This document shows positions 24,948 through 32,179 of a DNA stretch of 38,231 bases, piece after piece. Origin of the DNA: Candidatus Limnocylindria bacterium. GTDB lineage: Bacteria > Chloroflexota > Limnocylindria > P2-11E. The first letter of the stretch is position 1, and each line of letters begins with the position of its first letter. The stretch lies in the NCBI GenBank assembly GCA_036523395.1, contig DATDEH010000062.1:1-38231 (forward strand), in the 5' to 3' direction. The notes beneath the pieces were generated by a model, which did not search any database, was not told the DNA's origin, and was given only the letters and a program-made list of their open reading frames with translations. A program made the position numbers and the translations under genes.

Positions 24948-25631
24948 ATTTCCGTCGTCGTTCCCACGTACAACGAAGTCGGTTCGCTGCGCCACCTCGT
25001 GCCGCGCCTCGCGGCGGCGCTCGCGGTGCACACGTGGGAGCTGATCGTCGTCGACGACGGCTCGCCCGACGGCACCGCCGATCTCGCCGAGTCATACGCC
25101 GCCGTCCATCCCGTACAGGTGATCCGCAGGCCGGGCAAGGCCGGCCTCGCGTCCGCTGTCCTCGCGGGATTCGCGCAGGCGCGCGGCGACATCCTCCTCG
25201 TCATGGACGCCGATCTCTCGCATCCGCCTGAGGCCGTCCCGCGACTCGCGGCAGCGATCGAGGAGGGCGCGGACCTCGCGGTGGGAAGCCGCTACGTAAA
25301 GGGCGGTGGCACCGAGGACTGGCCGCTGAAGCGGCGCGTCGTGTCGCGCGCGGCCTGTCTCATGGGGAATCTGCTCGTGCCGATCCGCGACTGCACATCC
25401 GGCTTCTTCGCGATCCGCAAGTCGGCGCTCGACGGCGTGAAGCTCAACCCGATCGGATTCAAGATCGGCTTCGAGGTCATGGCGCGCGCGCACTACAAGA
25501 AGGCCGTCGAGGTCCCGTATGTGTTCCGCGACCGCGAGCTCGGCAAATCAAAGTTCGGCCGCCGCGAGATCCTGCAGTACCTCGTGCAGCTGGGCCAGGT
25601 CGCGCGTGATCGAGTGCTCCACAGAACTTGA
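24948..25631 (+). CDS. GT2 glycosyltransferase, dolichol-phosphate mannose synthase-like
   Basis: 227 residues if it begins at 24948. The GT-A fold is complete: ISVVVPTYNEVGSL at the very N-terminus, ELIVVDDGSPDGTADLAE, the metal-binding MDADLSHPPEAVPRLAAAIE, GSRYVKGG, and DCTSGFFAIRKSALDGV. These match polyprenyl-phosphate mannosyl (or glucosyl) synthases, which charge lipid carriers on the inner membrane face; the C-terminal membrane anchor of some relatives is absent. The first ATG/GTG/TTG is GTG at 24999, which would delete the first beta strand and nucleotide-binding PTYNE. An in-frame TAG sits 18 bases before 24948, so initiation must use ATT (24948), ACG (24942) or the truncating GTG. 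Confidence 0.88.
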   Translation: MSVVVPTYNEVGSLRHLVPRLAAALAVHTWELIVVDDGSPDGTADLAESYAAVHPVQVIRRPGKAGLASAVLAGFAQARGDILLVMDADLSHPPEAVPRLAAAIEEGADLAVGSRYVKGGGTEDWPLKRRVVSRAACLMGNLLVPIRDCTSGFFAIRKSALDGVKLNPIGFKIGFEVMARAHYKKAVEVPYVFRDRELGKSKFGRREILQYLVQLGQVARDRVLHRT

Positions 25632-25702
25632 CGTTTCGGTAACGAAGACTGCGAAGCATTGACGCTCGTCCGACGGGGCAGGTGACTTGCGCGCTCGCAC
25701 AC

Positions 25703-25854
25703 ATGGAGGAGAGGGACATACGGCTCGGCGCCCCGTGATGACGGCACGCTCATCGATGTACTTGATCGCGTGCTCGACAAAGGCATCGTCATCGACGCGT
25801 TACCTCCTGTACGCGGACAAGCTGGATCTGAGATACCTACCATCTCGCGGGTGA
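25703..25854 (+). pseudogene. gvpA: Broken gas vesicle structural protein gene (gvpA remnant)
   Basis: Three pieces in three frames together spell a GvpA. Piece 1, from ATG 25703 with GGAGG-like sequence around it, reads MEERDIRLGAP and stops at TGA 25736. Piece 2 (from 25737) reads DDGTLIDVLDRVLDKGIVID plus Ala, which fits the GvpA signature L-x-[DE]-x-[LIVM]-[DE]-x-[LIVM]2-[DKR]2-G-x-[LIVM]2 at every position. Piece 3 (from about 25795) reads RYLLYADKLDLRYLPSRG and stop at 25852, like the GvpA C-terminal helix. The conserved middle (WVRVSLVGIEL...ASVD, some 24 residues) is missing. So the gene has two frame changes and an internal deletion. GvpA forms the gas vesicle wall; no other gvp genes are in the window. 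Confidence 0.65.
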
Positions 25855-27059
25855 GGGAGCCGGCTCCGACGGCCACGTCTCAGCTCGTCTTCGTTTCTCT
25901 CATCGGCTTCCGGCCAGAAGGGACGCGAGTCCTCCGCGACCGCACCCAGACGACCGCGAACGGCACGAGGCTCATGGTCCTCGCCGCCGCAGCCGCACGG
26001 GATCGCACGGATGTCGTGATCGAGTGGGAGCGCACGGGCGATCCCGCGACTTGTCCTCCCGACTCGCAGCTTCTCTGGCACACCAACAGCCAGCCACTGG
26101 AGCACGGACTCACCGTTGACCTCCTGGTCGGCACCGGCCGAGTCAGTGCGATCCGGATGGCTCGTCGGGCGTACCACTCGAGCCACCCTTCCATCGGGGC
26201 GATCGACGCGGTCAGCTTTGGGTCGCTGCCGGCCGGGACCAGCGCCGCCGAGCTGCTTGTGACCGAGGGCGAACGCGAGTGGCGCGCGCAGCTCGCTGTC
26301 GTGCCACGCGACGCGAACGCCTCCGCGCTCACGGCGGAGCTCAACCGCGACGGAATCGCCGTTCGCGCGACCGCTGTCGCGAAGGACCGGGACAAAGTCG
26401 TCGTCGAGCTCGAGGTCGTGGCGCCGCATCAGATCCGGCAGGTCGGTGCGCCGCTGACCGCACCAGTGCGCTTCGCAAGCACGAGTGACGAGGATCAGCG
26501 GGCCCGCAGAGCCAAGATTCGTCGTGTCCTCGGCCAGCACTCTCGACCGATCACGCTAGAGGACGATCGAGGCGGCCGGACCGACGAGGGCCGCCGTCTC
26601 TTTTCACAGGAGCCACAGCAACGCGCGCCGGGCACCCCGTACGTCAGTCGATTCGTTGTCGCGTTCGACGCGCCAGGCACCGCTGCGAAATCCGCAACGA
26701 TCGTGGTCCCGTTCATCGACCTCAACGACCGCGAGCCTTCCGCCAGGGCGGATCTGCGCGATGTGCCACTTGATGTGAAGCTCGGCGAACACCAATTCCG
26801 AGTCATCAGCGCCGAGCCGATCGGGACGGATCAGCGACACGTCGTCCTCACCATCGCGCCGTCCCAGTCACGGCCTCGGTTCACGCAGCCAGCCCGGATG
26901 CACGGCACCGACGACAAGAACTTCGCCTGGAATCCCGACTCGACTCCGGGCGACAGTGTTTCGCTCACGACGAAGGTCGGCGATCCGCCGATCGTCACCT
27001 TCACCGGCGCAGTGCTGCGTATCGACGGACCGCTGCGCCTGGAGATTCCTCTCCGCTAG
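25851..27059 (+). CDS. Hypothetical three-domain beta-rich protein
   Basis: 402 residues from GTG at 25851, which overlaps the gvpA remnant stop as GTGA. Not confidently recognised. Three similar beta-sandwich-like units follow one another, about 20-150, 155-300 and 305-402, each with a strand pattern such as GTRLMVLAAAAARDRTDVVI, IAVRATAVAKDRDKVVVELE and HQFRVISAEPIGTDQRHVVL. The pattern resembles the DUF4179/DUF5643 domains of extracytoplasmic anti-sigma-like proteins, but here there is no signal peptide or membrane segment, which may have been lost from the N-terminus. Its TAG stop and that of the convergent aminotransferase share the palindrome CTAG. Could be a fragment of a once longer gene. 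Confidence 0.6.
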   Translation: MREPAPTATSQLVFVSLIGFRPEGTRVLRDRTQTTANGTRLMVLAAAAARDRTDVVIEWERTGDPATCPPDSQLLWHTNSQPLEHGLTVDLLVGTGRVSAIRMARRAYHSSHPSIGAIDAVSFGSLPAGTSAAELLVTEGEREWRAQLAVVPRDANASALTAELNRDGIAVRATAVAKDRDKVVVELEVVAPHQIRQVGAPLTAPVRFASTSDEDQRARRAKIRRVLGQHSRPITLEDDRGGRTDEGRRLFSQEPQQRAPGTPYVSRFVVAFDAPGTAAKSATIVVPFIDLNDREPSARADLRDVPLDVKLGEHQFRVISAEPIGTDQRHVVLTIAPSQSRPRFTQPARMHGTDDKNFAWNPDSTPGDSVSLTTKVGDPPIVTFTGAVLRIDGPLRLEIPLR

Positions 27060-28216
27060 CGGGGCCCGAGCTCGTCGCGCAACGCGTCGATCACGTAGGT
27101 CTGCTCCTCGTCGGTCATCGCCGCGTAGAGCGGGATGAGCATCGTCGTGCGCGTCGCCTCCTCAGTCACGGGCAGGCTCACCTTGCCGTATCGCGACGTG
27201 TAGGTCTTCTCCAGGTGCGAGGCCATGACGCCGCGACGCGTGGCGATCCCGCGGCGCAGGAGGTTGGTCATGAGCTCCTCGCGATCAAGCCGGCACTCCT
27301 TCGTGAGGCGCAGGCAGTACGACTGGTAGGTGTGATCCGCGTACGGAGGCACGAATGGGACCTCGATACCGCGGATGTCGGATAGCTCCTCGTTGTATCG
27401 CTTGGCGCGCGCGCGACGGACACGGAGCAGCTCGTCGAGCCGGCGCAGCTGCACGAGACCGATTGATGCCTGGATGTCGGTCATCCGGTAGTTGAACCCG
27501 AGCTCGTTGTACTCCTCGATGATCACGCGATCCGAGCTGTGGCGCTCGAGGTCGGACACGCTCATGCCGTGCGCGCGCAGCTTGCGGGCGCGTCCGGCGA
27601 GCGCGTCGTCGTCGGTCGTGATCATCCCGCCCTCGCCGGTGGTGATCACCTTGCGCGGGTGGAAAGAGAAGACGGTCTGATGAGCGTTCGCTCCGACGCG
27701 GCGTCCCTTGTACGACTCGCCGATCGCGGGCGCGGCGTCCTCGACGACGTCGATACCGTGCCGCTTCGCGATGTCATTGACCGCGTCGATATCACAGCCG
27801 AGGCCGATCTGGTCGATCGGCATGATCGCCTTCGTCCGCTTGGTGATCCGCTTCTCGATGTCCTTGGGATCGACGTTGAACGTGCGCGGATCGACTTCGC
27901 AGAACACGACGTCGGCGCCGGTGTAGAGCACCGCGTTCGCGGAGGCGATGAAGGTGAACGACGGCACGATGACCTCGTCACCGCGGCCGATACCGATGCT
28001 CGCGAGCGCGAGATGCAGTCCGGTGGTGCACGACGTGGTCGCGATGCCGTGCTTTGCTCCAACATAGGCGGCCACGGCCTTCTCGAACTCGGCGACCTTC
28101 GGGCCCTGCGTCACCCAGCCGCTCTTGATCGACTCGTATGGAGCGCGGGCCTCTTCTTCGGTCAACGCGGGCTTGGTGATCGGGATGTTCATCTTCCGCT
28201 GCGTCTCGGTAGCCAT
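27056..28216 (-). CDS. DegT/DnrJ/EryC1 sugar aminotransferase
   Basis: 386 residues from ATG at 28216, with GAGGAGG six bases upstream. PLP-dependent type I fold: TTSCTTGLHLAL binds the phosphate, DVVEDAAPAIGESY contains the ring-stacking Asp, and SFHPRKVITTGEGG carries the catalytic Lys. These enzymes aminate keto-sugar nucleotides for surface glycans. The protein is preceded by the epimerase gene in the same direction with a 14-base gap, so the two probably act on the same sugar nucleotide. It is clearly different from the second DegT protein at 30346-31479. Exact sugar not predictable. Confidence 0.93.
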   Translation of the reverse strand: MATETQRKMNIPITKPALTEEEARAPYESIKSGWVTQGPKVAEFEKAVAAYVGAKHGIATTSCTTGLHLALASIGIGRGDEVIVPSFTFIASANAVLYTGADVVFCEVDPRTFNVDPKDIEKRITKRTKAIMPIDQIGLGCDIDAVNDIAKRHGIDVVEDAAPAIGESYKGRRVGANAHQTVFSFHPRKVITTGEGGMITTDDDALAGRARKLRAHGMSVSDLERHSSDRVIIEEYNELGFNYRMTDIQASIGLVQLRRLDELLRVRRARAKRYNEELSDIRGIEVPFVPPYADHTYQSYCLRLTKECRLDREELMTNLLRRGIATRRGVMASHLEKTYTSRYGKVSLPVTEEATRTTMLIPLYAAMTDEEQTYVIDALRDELGPR

Positions 28217-28230
28217 GTGCCCCTCCTCAG

Positions 28231-29202
28231 TTAGCGGGTCGAACGTGTGAGCGCCGCGCGCCGCCACGCGATCAGCTGTCGCACTCCGTCGGCGAGACTG
28301 GTCGCGGTACGGAATCCGAGCAGCTCCTCGGCGCGGCGCGGATCGCCGTAGCGGCGAGCCGGCAGCTGTCCCGCGGGTTGCGCTTTGAACTCCATCCCCA
28401 CCGAGCTCCCCGTCAGATCGAGCAACAGCGTCGCCAGCTCGCGCATCCGAGTTTCGACGCCGCTACAGACGTTCACGATAGCGTCCTTTTGCTTCACATC
28501 AGAGGCCAGAATGTTGGCTTTGACCACGTCATCGACATAAACGAAGTCAACTGATGCGGAACCGTCACCAAAGAGCGTGAGCGGCTGTCCCTGGTCGATG
28601 AGATCGAGCCAGCGGACCATGACCTCAACATATTTAGAACGGATATCCATACGCGGCCCAAACACGTTGAAGTAACGGAGCGTTGTTGTCGGCACATCGC
28701 GGAGATGCGCGAAGGCGCGCCCGAGCTGCTCGTTCGCGACTTTCGCCGCGCCGTAGACGGTCCTGCCGTTCAGCGGATGGTCCTCGTCGATCGGCAGTCG
28801 CATCGGCTCCCCGTACACGACCGCGCTGGACGCGAGGACCACGCGCGAGACCTTGGCATCGGCCGCTGCCTCGAGGACGTTGAACGTCCCGTCGACCATG
28901 ACCTCCTGGCACTCGCGCGGCTGCTCCTGGCACCGAGTCCAGCGGAGCGCGGCCTGATGGAAGACAACGTCGGTCCCCGCGATATTCGCGCGGGTCGCCT
29001 CGCGATCGCGGATATCGACCTCCACCAAACGTGCGCGCCCCGTGGCGAGCGCTGCGGTGAGGTTCTCCGGGACGCCGCGCACCAGCGCGTCGAGCGCGAT
29101 GACCTCGCGCGCACCGGCGGCGAGCGCCGCGTCCACAATGTGCGATCCGACGTTCCCGGCGCCGCCGGTAACGGCGACCCGCGCGCCCGACAGCGATCCC
29201 AT
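28231..29202 (-). CDS. NAD-dependent sugar epimerase/dehydratase
   Basis: 323 residues from ATG at 29202; a TTG three codons earlier is possible. Extended SDR: the dinucleotide site is VTGGAGNVGSHIVDAAL, the catalytic Ser is in LASSAVVYGEPMRLP and the Tyr-Lys pair in TVYGAAKVANEQLGR; RYFNVFGPRMD and VDFVYVDDVVKANI are typical of UDP-sugar 4-epimerases and 4,6-dehydratases. It probably makes the substrate for the downstream aminotransferase. No Shine-Dalgarno sequence is evident; TAGGCT (29216-29211 on the minus strand) is eight bases before the ATG. Confidence 0.92.
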   Translation of the reverse strand: MGSLSGARVAVTGGAGNVGSHIVDAALAAGAREVIALDALVRGVPENLTAALATGRARLVEVDIRDREATRANIAGTDVVFHQAALRWTRCQEQPRECQEVMVDGTFNVLEAAADAKVSRVVLASSAVVYGEPMRLPIDEDHPLNGRTVYGAAKVANEQLGRAFAHLRDVPTTTLRYFNVFGPRMDIRSKYVEVMVRWLDLIDQGQPLTLFGDGSASVDFVYVDDVVKANILASDVKQKDAIVNVCSGVETRMRELATLLLDLTGSSVGMEFKAQPAGQLPARRYGDPRRAEELLGFRTATSLADGVRQLIAWRRAALTRSTR

Positions 29203-29216
29203 CCCACGCAAGCCTA

Positions 29217-29333
29217 GCGGGCGGCACGCCGCTGGCAGGCGCGGGCTACCCCGCGGGGGCCATCATTTAGCCAGAGCTTAAGTGTCGCCCTGACGATCAG
29301 GCAAATACAGAAGAAGAGGAGGCTTAAGAACAA
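29217..29333 (+). other. Intergenic region between epimerase and flp
   Basis: About 115 bases, more AT-rich than the neighbourhood. It contains a small hairpin CCTGA-CGA-TCAGG around 29289-29301, two copies of GCTTAAG, and AGGAGG near 29318-29323, which is about 11 bases before the flp GTG and is its likely ribosome binding site. No clear promoter hexamers. Confidence 0.4.
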
Positions 29334-29492
29334 GTGAGTCTTCGGCAGTTCGTTCGTGACGAGGAAGGCCAGGGTCTGGTCGAATATGCACTCATCATCG
29401 CGGTCATCGCGATCGCGGTCATCATCGCGATGGTCTTCCTCCGCGGTCAGATCGAGAACATCTTCAGCAACATAGGCAACAACCTCACGTGA
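29334..29492 (+). CDS. Flp/Fap-type pilin
   Basis: 52 residues from GTG at 29334, too short for usual gene-length cut-offs. The N-terminus MSLRQFVRDEEG is followed by QGLVEYALIIAVIAIAVIIA, the class III prepilin signature with Gly before the cleavage site and Glu at +5 or +6, and a short polar tail FLRGQIENIFSNIGNNLT. Flp pilins are processed by a TadV-type peptidase and assembled by the Tad machinery into adhesive pili; none of the tad genes is in this window. It lies alone between sugar genes. Codon use fits the rest of the window. Confidence 0.88.
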   Translation: MSLRQFVRDEEGQGLVEYALIIAVIAIAVIIAMVFLRGQIENIFSNIGNNLT

Positions 29493-29576
29493 TCGCCGCC
29501 GCGGCGGGCGCTCGCGAGGGCGTCCGTCGCGGCCGGTATCGTAAGCGGCACCACCGGCGCGTCCGAGGAGTGCCCT

Positions 29577-30365
29577 ATGTCGTCTGAATCCATCGAGCGC
29601 ATCAAGGAAACGTGGGAAGGCCGCGCCAAGAACACGCGACTGCATGGCACCTACGTGACGATGACCGACCGCAACCAGCGGGGGCTCGAGATCGACGAGG
29701 CCCTCCGCTACATACCCGTCGGGCAGCGCATCCTGGACGTCGGTTGCGGCAACGGCTATTCGAGCGCCATCTTCGCGAAGCAGGCCGAGCACATCGTTGC
29801 GATCGACTTCTCCGAGGCGATGATCGCGCGAGCGACGCGCGAATACGGAAACGTGCCGAACGTCACCTTCGAGGTGCGAGATGTCCTCGCGCCGCTTCCC
29901 TACGCAGCCGCGAGCTTCGGCGTGGCGGTCGCCCAGCGCTGCCTGATCAACCTCGCGTCGTGGGAGAACCAGCAGAGAGCGATCGAGAACATCGCACGCG
30001 TCATCCGGCCCGGTGGGCTGTTCGTGATGCAGGAGGGGTCACGTCAGGGCCGGCTGGCGCTGAACCAGCTGCGCCAGAGCATGGGCCTCCAGGCCATGCC
30101 GGACGTGCCGTTCAACACTGACTTCGATGAAGAGAAGCTGTGGCCCTTTCTCCGCCGTCACTTCGAGATCGTGGACGTCCGCCGGTATGGCCTGTACGAC
30201 GTGATCGCGCGCGTCGTCCACCCGCTGCTCGTGGCGCCTGCGGAGCCGAGCTACGAGGCGAAGATCAACGACATCGCGCGCAAGATCGCCGGCACGAGCG
30301 ACGCCGCCGGCGACGTGTCGCGCTGGTTCACGGCGGTCCTGCGGGTCAGCTCTTCTTCCGCATGA
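29577..30365 (+). CDS. Class I SAM-dependent methyltransferase
   Basis: 262 residues from ATG at 29577, with GAGGAG six bases upstream. The SAM site is ILDVGCGNGYSSAIFAKQ (motif I), IVAIDFSEAMIARA (motif II acidic residue) and VRPGG-like VIRPGGLFVMQEGSRQG. The N-terminal SIERIKETWEGRAKNTRLHG and the C-terminal half resemble small-molecule or sugar methyltransferases. Substrate unknown; location between aminotransferase genes suggests a role in surface-sugar decoration. Its last 20 bases overlap the convergent aminotransferase gene tail to tail. Confidence 0.9.
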   Translation: MSSESIERIKETWEGRAKNTRLHGTYVTMTDRNQRGLEIDEALRYIPVGQRILDVGCGNGYSSAIFAKQAEHIVAIDFSEAMIARATREYGNVPNVTFEVRDVLAPLPYAAASFGVAVAQRCLINLASWENQQRAIENIARVIRPGGLFVMQEGSRQGRLALNQLRQSMGLQAMPDVPFNTDFDEEKLWPFLRRHFEIVDVRRYGLYDVIARVVHPLLVAPAEPSYEAKINDIARKIAGTSDAAGDVSRWFTAVLRVSSSSA

Positions 30366-31479
30366 ACTCCGACACGCTCGCCGTGACGCGGTCGATCTGA
30401 CCGTCGGTCAGCTCGGGGTACATCGGCAGCGACAGGACTTCCCCTGCGATCTTCTCCGTGACCGGCAGATCGCCCTTCCGGTAGCCGAGGAACTGCGCCG
30501 CTTCCTGCATGTGGATCGGCACCGGGTAGTGGATCTGGGTCCCGATACCCTTCTCCGCGAGATACGAGCGCAGTGCGTCGCGCCGACCGCCGGGCACGCG
30601 GATCGCGTAGCAGTAGAAGACGTGCCGGCCACCCGCCGGGATCTCGGGCGTGATTATGTCGAGGCCGGTGAGCAGCTCGTTGTACCGCGCCGCGACGGCC
30701 TGGCGGCGCCCGGTCCATTCGTCGAGGCGCCGCAGCTTCACGCGGAGGATGGCGGCCTGGAGTTCGTCGAGCCGCGCGTTGTATCCAACGATCGGGTGGT
30801 AGTAGCGCATCGACTGACCGTGCTCGCGCAACGCGCGCAGATCGTCGGCGAGCTTGTCGTCGTTCGTCGTGATGCTGCCCGCCTCGCCGTACGCGCCGAG
30901 GTTCTTGCTGCAGTAGAAAGAGAAGCAGTTGACGCGTCCGCCGGCGCCCGCCTTGTTGCCGTCGTCAAGTCGTGCGCCGTGAGCCTGCGCCGCGTCCTCG
31001 ATGATCGTGATGCCACGGTCCTGCGCGAGCTGGCGCAACGGCTTTAGATCGACGGTCCGCCCGTACAGGTGGACTGGGATGATCGCCTTCGTCCGCGGCG
31101 TCATGCGTGACGCGACGGAGCTGATGTCCATGAGCATCGACCGTTCGTCCACATCCACGAGGATCGGGCGGGCGTTCGCGTAGACGATCGCCTCGACCGT
31201 CGCGAAGAACGTGTGCGAGACGGTGATGACCTCGTCACCCGAGGACACGCCGCACGCGCGGATCGCGAGCTGCAACGCGTCTGTGCCAGATCCAACGCCG
31301 ATCGCGTGGCTGGTGCCGCAGAACTCCGCCCATTCTTTGTCGAAAGCGCGGACGTTCGGTCCGATCGTGAGCTGCATGCTCTCGAGTACTTCGTCGATCG
31401 CCTGGCGGACCTCGTCACGGATCGTCGCGTACTGCGCCTTTAGGTCGACGAGTGGGATCTCCTGTGTCATGACGGTCAT
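30346..31479 (-). CDS. DegT/DnrJ/EryC1 aminotransferase, WlbC/WbpE-like
   Basis: 377 residues from ATG at 31479, with GGGAGAG seven bases upstream. It starts IPLVDLKAQYATIRDEV, a beginning characteristic of the WbpE/WlbC and related sugar aminotransferases. The PLP features are GVGSGTDALQLAIRACG, ITIIEDAAQAHGA and FSFYCSKNLGAYGEAG with the Schiff-base Lys. In the WbpB-WbpD-WbpE pathway this enzyme transfers an amino group from glutamate to the 3-keto intermediate of UDP-GlcNAcA. The two genes upstream are the matching oxidoreductase and N-acetyltransferase, which supports this assignment. It is the third gene of that operon. Confidence 0.9.
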   Translation of the reverse strand: MTVMTQEIPLVDLKAQYATIRDEVRQAIDEVLESMQLTIGPNVRAFDKEWAEFCGTSHAIGVGSGTDALQLAIRACGVSSGDEVITVSHTFFATVEAIVYANARPILVDVDERSMLMDISSVASRMTPRTKAIIPVHLYGRTVDLKPLRQLAQDRGITIIEDAAQAHGARLDDGNKAGAGGRVNCFSFYCSKNLGAYGEAGSITTNDDKLADDLRALREHGQSMRYYHPIVGYNARLDELQAAILRVKLRRLDEWTGRRQAVAARYNELLTGLDIITPEIPAGGRHVFYCYAIRVPGGRRDALRSYLAEKGIGTQIHYPVPIHMQEAAQFLGYRKGDLPVTEKIAGEVLSLPMYPELTDGQIDRVTASVSEFMRKKS

Positions 31480-31495
31480 TTTGTCGCTCTCCCTT

Positions 31496-32179
31496 TCACT
31501 TCCGCACACTCTCTTCCAGCCACGCATATGCGTGCGGATAGATGCCGACGAAACACGCGAGGTCGGTGATGTCCTCCTTGAGCTGCACGGCAGGATTGCC
31601 CGCCCATACCGTGCGCGGCGCGATGCGGCGCTCCCGGACGACGCTTCCCGCGCCGATGAGCGCGTCTTCACCGATCTCGACGCCAGGGAGGATCGTGCTG
31701 TTCGCGCCCAGTCGCGCGCGGCTTCGCACGGTCGCGCCTTTCACGCACTGCAGGTAGGCCGGGCACTGTGGGTGCGGGTCGTCGGTGAAGACGACATGCG
31801 GGCCGAGGAATACCTCGTCCTCGATCGTGACGAGCTCGAGAAAGCACCCGGTGTGGATCCGCACGCGCGAGCCAACACGGTTGCCGAACTCCAGCGACGC
31901 GTGCGTGCCGACGGAGACGTCGTCACCGAGCACGTTGTCCTCTCGGATCGACGCGCCCTGACCTGTTTGAAGGCGGGCGCCGATCCTCGTGCCGGCGTAG
32001 ATCGTGGTGAAGGGGCGGATGACCGAGTCAGGGCCGATCACCAGCGGGAGCTCGCCTTCTCTCTTTCCCCGTGGGGCCCGACCCAATACAACGTACTCGC
32101 CGACGATCGTGCCCGATCCGAGCTCGACGTTGGCAGCGATCACGGCCGTCGGGTGCACGACGACGCCGAGCGAGGTCAC
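31496..32179 (-). CDS. Left-handed beta-helix N-acetyltransferase, WlbB/WbpD-like
   Basis: 227 residues from GTG at 32179, overlapping the oxidoreductase stop as GTGA. Hexapeptide repeats run through most of the protein: VVHPTAVIAANVELGSGTIV, SVGTHASLEFGNRVG, ARLGANSTILPGVEIGEDAL and IGAGSVVRERRIAPRTVWAG. A loop VVFTDDPHPQCPAYLQ interrupts the helix where WlbB/WbpD relatives have a similar insertion. The expected reaction is acetyl-CoA-dependent acetylation of the 3-amino group of UDP-GlcNAc3NA, giving UDP-2,3-diacetamido-uronic acid. The C-terminal helix (LACFVGIYPHAYAWLEESV) is unusual in detail. Confidence 0.87.
   Translation of the reverse strand: MTSLGVVVHPTAVIAANVELGSGTIVGEYVVLGRAPRGKREGELPLVIGPDSVIRPFTTIYAGTRIGARLQTGQGASIREDNVLGDDVSVGTHASLEFGNRVGSRVRIHTGCFLELVTIEDEVFLGPHVVFTDDPHPQCPAYLQCVKGATVRSRARLGANSTILPGVEIGEDALIGAGSVVRERRIAPRTVWAGNPAVQLKEDITDLACFVGIYPHAYAWLEESVRK

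Noticed and set aside
24999-25631. GT2 gene starting at GTG 24999
   Set aside because: This would remove the first beta strand and the conserved PTYNE, which are coded in frame immediately upstream.
25632-25702. Promoter TTGACG after the GT2 stop
   Set aside because: A -35-like hexamer is present but there is no matching -10 at 16-18 bases.
29217-29333. Cyclic-di-GMP riboswitch upstream of the Flp pilin
   Set aside because: A GGCAAA occurs, but the other conserved elements of the GEMM motif are missing and the hairpin is too small.
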